A stretch of 64,000 nt of DNA from the NCBI GenBank assembly GCA_016785225.1, contig JAFBJZ010000416.1, positions 372,001 to 436,000 of the forward strand. The letters run 5' to 3'. This document shows positions 59,055-64,000 of the stretch, piece after piece. Origin of the DNA: Psettodes erumei. Lineage: Eukaryota; Chordata; Actinopteri; Pleuronectiformes; Psettodidae. The notes under the pieces are model-generated. The model saw nothing but the letters and a program-made list of their open reading frames with translations, was not told the origin of the DNA and made no database searches. The position numbers were made by a program, and so were the translations under genes. Each line of letters starts with the position of its first letter. Position 1 is the stretch's first letter.

Positions 59055-59269
59055 GGTGGTGGTGGGTTGGGCCGTTTCCCCATAAAGGCCGTCTCGCATC
59101 AGAGACAATTACCACAACCACAGTCCGCATCTGAGTCTACCCTCGTGCGCTCACGCACAGACACACACACGCGCACGCACAATGTAGAGCGCCCTCACCT
59201 CAACCACGACCCGACGCGCTAACAACCGCGACCACAAGCGCCTTCAACTGTCTGCCGATTCTCTCTCTG

Positions 59270-59308
<39 letters not shown>

Positions 59309-61888
59309 TGTAATGAGGGGACCAAGAGGGAATGACGATGCAGCAGCGTGTATTAAGGGACAAATCAGAAAGGGTCCGCGTGTCTATTTATACAGCTGGA
59401 TCTGAGGCTTTTCAACACGCACACACGCGCGTGCACACGCACGACATCTTAAAAAGAGATCCCTCAATCTTTTTCTTTCCACTTTCTGCAGCCATACAAA
59501 AAAAATGCCCAGAACTTTCCCTTCAGACATTTATTTTCTCTCTCTCTCTCTCCCTCCCCCTCCTTCTTCCTCTCTCGCCGTCTCTCGGACAGGATATTTT
59601 CACAGTGCTTTTTTCTCTCTCTCTCTCTCTCTCTCTCTTTTTTCTCTCACTCTCTTCCCCCAAATCCCCTCTTGTACAACTGTAGATCAGCGGCCTTTCA
59701 GCCAGTCATAATAAAACACAGCTCGTAGAAGGCTGGGGCCGGTTTCACAAGGCCCCCTGGCAGTGCGCGCCCTCCCCCTCTCCCTCCCCCCTCTCCCCTC
59801 TTCATCTACGGCGACAGAGAGGACGGCCGCATTTTTTTTTTCGGACGCACTCCTGAAACCAGCAGGCGCGCCGAAGCGTCTCCGAGGGCCGCAAAAAAAA
59901 AAGCTCACCTGCGTTTAACGAGACGTGCTGGAGGAGCGGTCACGGCGATTTCCAGCGGCGGGCCGCATCGATCGGGAAGTTCAGCGGCGTAAATACTCCC
60001 CTTTCCTCCCCCGGCCGCTCTCCTCCTATCCTAATCTCTCCCCCGCCCCCACCCCACCCCCCGTTTCCCCATCTTTTTTCCATTTACTCATCCCTTTCCT
60101 TGTTTCTCCCCCCATTCCCTCCTTCCTGTCACCTCCCTCCCTCCCCCCTCTGTCTGTTTTGTGTTGGCGAGTTGAGGAGAAAATCATATTTGCCCGCTCC
60201 CTCTGGCTCGCCGATATGGAAAATCATCTCGGGTGGGGTGGAGGGGGCGTGGGGGCCCGGCCGCTAACGTGAACCTTATTTCCGTCCCCGCGTTTTGTTT
60301 TGTTTTTCCTCCCCCGCCACCCCCACACCCCCTTCCCGGCCCTCCCCGTCTCCACCCTGGCCCTGTCCCGCCTGCCCGCCGCCGCATCCTTTCACAGAGC
60401 GCGTCCAAGTCGGCCGCAGCCGATGACGGGGAGGTGGGGGACGGGACGGGACGGGACGGCAGCAAATAGAAAGGAACGCTTCTGCAGGCCCGACCGATTG
60501 ACCGCAGGTACTTGCCTCCGTCAGAAACTCTGAGCCGAGCTCCACGCGGTCTCCGGTGATCAAAGCGGAGATGCGCCGCCTCCCATTCCTCCTGGTCGGC
60601 GCCGTGAGCTGGAGAACCCCCCCCCCCGACGTCGACCATCCCAGGCAATAAAAATCAGAATTAGGGAGCCTCTCTGCTCGCGCTAATTCAGTCGGCCGCG
60701 CTTACAGTGAGCGGAATCTGCTCCAGCTGTAATGCAATTCGCCGAGGGGAAAAATCCACTCCGACGCACCCGCGTAAAATGCTGTTTTATATTTGTAAAA
60801 AAAAAAAAAAAAACAGCAAAAAAAAGTACTGGATACGTTCCTTGCTTTTCTGGGCAGGTTTTTGCTGCTTGGCGTATTTTGGGTGTTCCCGCAGATGAGC
60901 GGGGCCAAAAAAAAAAAACACGCTGGGGATGTGTTTCCAGGCAAATCAGAAGCTTCGCCCCGCCGCGCGGACGTCGGGATTTGGCGTGGCCGCTCTGGAA
61001 TCTTGCCGTTGCTAACGCTGCTGGTCAGCGGTCATGCAGCAAGAGACCCTCCAGTAAGAGGCGGGGAAACCCCCTCCACCCCCACCCCCACTGAATTCTA
61101 ACTAACTCGACTAAATTGGTTTGTCACAAAGATACGAAGAACATCTACGTTAAGTGTTTTGTCAAAAGTCGAGGGGTCGGCATGTGACGAGCCGCGCCGC
61201 AGTTTTTGTGAGGGATTTTCGGGCCTTTGAGATTTTTAGATTATTTATTATCATCATCATCAAAAAAATGCTCTCATGCAAAATTCAAAGCGTCTGCACT
61301 GAAAAGCGCCTGAACGGCTAATTTCTCCATTATGACAAGAGCTGGTCTTGCGTTGGTCAAACTCATGCGCGCTGTATGCAGTTTAGCGCCGGAGCTGGGG
61401 GTGTTGTTGCTGTTGTTGGGGGGGGCGGGGGGTTAACCCTGAACCCTCTTCTGTGTTAGCTCTTGCGCGTTAGCCTCAGCAGCTGCTGACGAGGAAATCG
61501 GCGTCTGATAAAACAAAAAGTGAGGCGACGGATCAGGCCGGGCCGTCCCGAGGTTCCTCGCTGTATTAAAAGAGAGGAAGAGGAGGAAACAAAAAGGAGA
61601 GGAAGATACCAATGGAGGGGGGGAGGGGGGCGACGGAGGTGACGCGCGGCGAGCGAATGCTGCGAGGGGAGGGAGGGCGAACGCGGACGAAGCGGCCGAG
61701 TGGTATTACTCCGCCGCTGCTCTCTGAATGGAGCACTTGCTGATCAATACACGCGCGCGCGCTCACGCACGCACCTGGAAGGACGACGAGTCGAATCGAT
61801 CCCCGTCCGATTGAAGATCAATATCCTCTCGTGTTCTATTGTCACATTTGCCAATTAACAGAAGCCTCTGTCCACACACTGATATACT

Positions 61889-61910
61889 CAACTCTTTCTC
61901 TCTCTCTCTC

Positions 61911-61943
<33 letters not shown>

Positions 61944-61990
61944 GTCTTTTTATCTGCCACTGGTAGCGAGCAGCCTCACAATACAGTCTC

Positions 61991-62027
<37 letters not shown>
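61889..62027. repeat. (CT)n(CA)n and (GT)n pair
   Basis: CT then CA run at 61889-61945 and a GT run at 61994-62027. The CA and GT parts are inverted with respect to each other, about 50 bp apart, so they can form a hairpin. Confidence 0.92.
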
Positions 62028-62029
<2 letters not shown>

Positions 62030-62324
62030 GCCTGTGTGCATGTCAGAGGTTCTGACTCTCGTTAGCTCGGCTGTTACGCTTATTGCCGTACACTTGGCAA
62101 CCTCTCGTCAGTCCGACCCTTTCATAAGCCTCCAACCACCGAGGGCCCTGGCACCGAGCCTCCGGCCCGCCTGTGTGTGTGCGCCTGCGTGTGCGTCCGC
62201 GCCTGCATTTTTTTGTGTGTGTGTGTGGATTAAGGGGCAGGAGTCGAGCCAGACCTTTGTGATCTGTTTTGACGTCACGGTATTGCAGAAAGTGACAGGG
62301 CTACTCAAACAAGGGCCCTTGCGT

Positions 62325-62364
<40 letters not shown>
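62325..62364. repeat. (CA)n microsatellite
   Basis: Pure CA run. A GA run follows at 62633-62665 and a GT run at 63523-63557. Confidence 0.93.
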
Positions 62365-62365
<1 letters not shown>

Positions 62366-62631
62366 GGTCCGTGAAAGCGTTGTGGCACCATGGGGGGGAC
62401 GCAAACACAATTCAACGTGCGGGGCGACGTGGAGAAGAAGGAGTTCTTTTTGCTCGACCAGATCCAGATAGCGCTTCCCTTCCGCTCTATCTTATTATTC
62501 ATCGGCGACTCCTCTTGACTCATTCATGTTCCGAGAGAGCCAGGCGCGCCAGCAGAAGCGTGGCATGTCGCCCTGGGACGAGCAGCTGCGCTGAATCGCA
62601 TTACGGCGGGAAGAGGAGCGAGGACGGAGGG

Positions 62632-62668
<37 letters not shown>

Positions 62669-63520
62669 GTGGAGGGGAGAGGAGGGGAAGGGGGGGGCTG
62701 AGATAAAAGAGCTACAAATGAGAGATTTCCCTGTGAGGCGCATAAATCAGCAGACTATGAACAGCGCAGCTCAAAAGCCCGACTCCCCGGCCGCGGACCC
62801 GGAGCCTCACCGCACGCACACAAACACACACACACACACACACACACTAATACCATCTCTCTGCATGCACAAGGCTGCGGGAGCAACGCGTCCCGATCCA
62901 GCCTCACACCTGCGCTCGCGCCGCCGAAAGCCGACCGGGGGGGAACGCGTCGTCCGCCTGCCGGCTGCAGCTGAGGAGTCGAACGGAAATGGAGAGAAAA
63001 CGCGCAGCATTGCACCTTGTGTCGGCCAAAACAACAAAAAAAAAAAGATGAAGATGAAGAAGAAGAACTCCGGCGACGTTCCGAGATGTCCGTCAGCGAG
63101 CGCTGCCCGCAAAACGCGGCAGCAAAACTGCGAGCGAGGAGGAGAATGTTCCTGCTTCGGACCACAGACTTTTTTTTTTTTGGATGCCGCACGCCCACCC
63201 ACCCGCGGCGGGAGGAAGGACCTTATATGGTCGCGGAGAGCAGGAACTCGAAGCATATGAGAGTTTCTTAGGAAGCAGGAAGGAGGGAAGGAGGGAAGCG
63301 GTGGGGGGGGGCTGTCAGAGTAAGTTTTTCCATGTTTTACCAAAGAAAACACGGGAACGGGGATCATGCGAGACGAGTTCTGCGTGCCTCGGTCGGAACG
63401 AAACACAAATAGTACATGTGGGCGCGCGCGCACAGGCGCGCACATGCTAATTAAAAGCATAAGGTTCCTGATATTTCAGGAAAGCCTGCGGTGAGAGCCG
63501 ATAATGCAATCCTGTCTCAG

Positions 63521-63563
<43 letters not shown>

Positions 63564-64000
63564 CGCGTGCATGTGTGTAGTTGCGACGCCCCCGCCGTCA
63601 CCGCCACAGTAGCCCCGCAGCTCCGGTAAAAGGGGCGAGGAAGCCCGTTCTGGGGGCCTCTGGTCGTCCAACGCGTGCTCATTGGACGGAAACCCATGGC
63701 GACTATAACGATATGAAGCCACATGCGCCTGCCGCTGGATGAAATACACCTGGGGGGGCGGGGTCAAGACACCAGGAAGCGCACAACGTGAGTCGAACAG
63801 AAAAACCACGTCGGGTAGCACGCGCCTTTCTTCATGAACCGTGTCACCCACTGAAGTTCGCGCACGCGAAAAAAACCCAACCAAACTTCACCACTTATCA
63901 ACATTTACTACATTTGGGTACGTTTTACAACCTGCCGTACTTCAGCACACGCGCTGGATTACGCGACCGTGGACGGTAATCCCGATGACGATTAGAAACC

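Larger units (their letters stand above)
58546..64000 (-). other. bahcc1: Part of the 5' intron of bahcc1, GC-rich
   Basis: No sequence encoding the expected start of BAHCC1 was found. The DNA is CpG-rich at 58850-58950, 59900-60650 and 62750-63100, with donor-like sites (minus strand CCG|GTAAGG near 58928 and CAG|GTGAGC near 59906). The frames ahead of these sites are closed by stops in the phase needed, so they could at most belong to non-coding first exons. Confidence 0.45.

Noticed and set aside
59906..60000. Candidate upstream bahcc1 exon ending at a GTGAGC donor
   Set aside because: In the phase required by window exon 1 a TGA closes the frame 35 nt before the donor, and there is no ATG after it.
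60480..60650. GGKYL peptide on the minus strand resembling the GKYF of the BAHCC1 N-terminus
   Set aside because: Neighbouring residues do not match and no phase-1 donor follows.
62664..63260. 198-codon plus-strand frame
   Set aside because: Mixture of GA and CA repeat translation and unique GC-rich DNA; no recognisable domain.
63447..63884. Minus-strand 145-codon frame with a CCCCCAG|GTGTAT acceptor-like border
   Set aside because: No similarity to BAHCC1 and no in-phase donor to window exon 1; it runs into a CA repeat.
1..64000. CRISPR arrays, tRNA, rRNA or bacterial operons
   Set aside because: The repeats are di-, tri- and tetranucleotide tracts without spacers. No tRNA cloverleaf or rRNA sequence was recognised, and the gene structure is eukaryotic.

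Overview
The window is vertebrate nuclear DNA, most likely from a teleost fish. It has large spliced genes with GT-AG introns, a very dense load of (CA)n, (CT)n and (GA)n microsatellites, several very short introns (88-91 bp), and an LTR in the style of fish retrotransposons. There is no sign of operons, bacterial genes or viral genomes.

One protein-coding gene can be supported. It is a BAHCC1 orthologue (BAH domain and coiled-coil-containing protein 1), on the minus strand, with 26 coding exons between 58545 and 31068. All 25 internal junctions were read by eye: each is GT-AG and keeps codon phase. The joined product in the window is about 2717 residues. It lacks the first, roughly 70-80, residues, whose exon or exons must lie beyond position 64000 or were not recognised. 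The order of domains is: a Ser/Pro/His-rich N-terminal region, a short poly-Gln tract, a coiled coil, AT-hook-like basic motifs, Glu/Asp-rich tracts, a Tudor-like module, a long Ser-rich region and a C-terminal BAH domain. In BAHCC1 proteins the BAH domain reads H3K27me3 and supports silencing, so this is a nuclear chromatin factor.

Layout: 1-28.5 kb is intergenic DNA downstream of bahcc1. It holds no recognisable coding exon, a CpG-island promoter candidate near 2.9-3.5 kb, a solo LTR with perfect 5-bp target duplications at 21.0-21.5 kb, a diverged AT-rich repeat near 14.5 kb and many microsatellites. About 28.5-31.07 kb is the bahcc1 3' UTR with one AATAAA. From 31.07 to 58.55 kb are the coding exons and introns. 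From 58.55 to 64 kb is GC-rich DNA of the long 5' intron.

Points of most interest: an apparent 1-nt deletion in the exon at 46727-47631 that breaks the reading frame; a 17-nt exact match to an Illumina paired-end adapter next to the last splice acceptor; and the coiled-coil exon flanked by complementary (TG)n and (CA)n tracts in the pre-mRNA. I found no convincing wholly new biological system. Coordinates were derived by hand without alignment tools.
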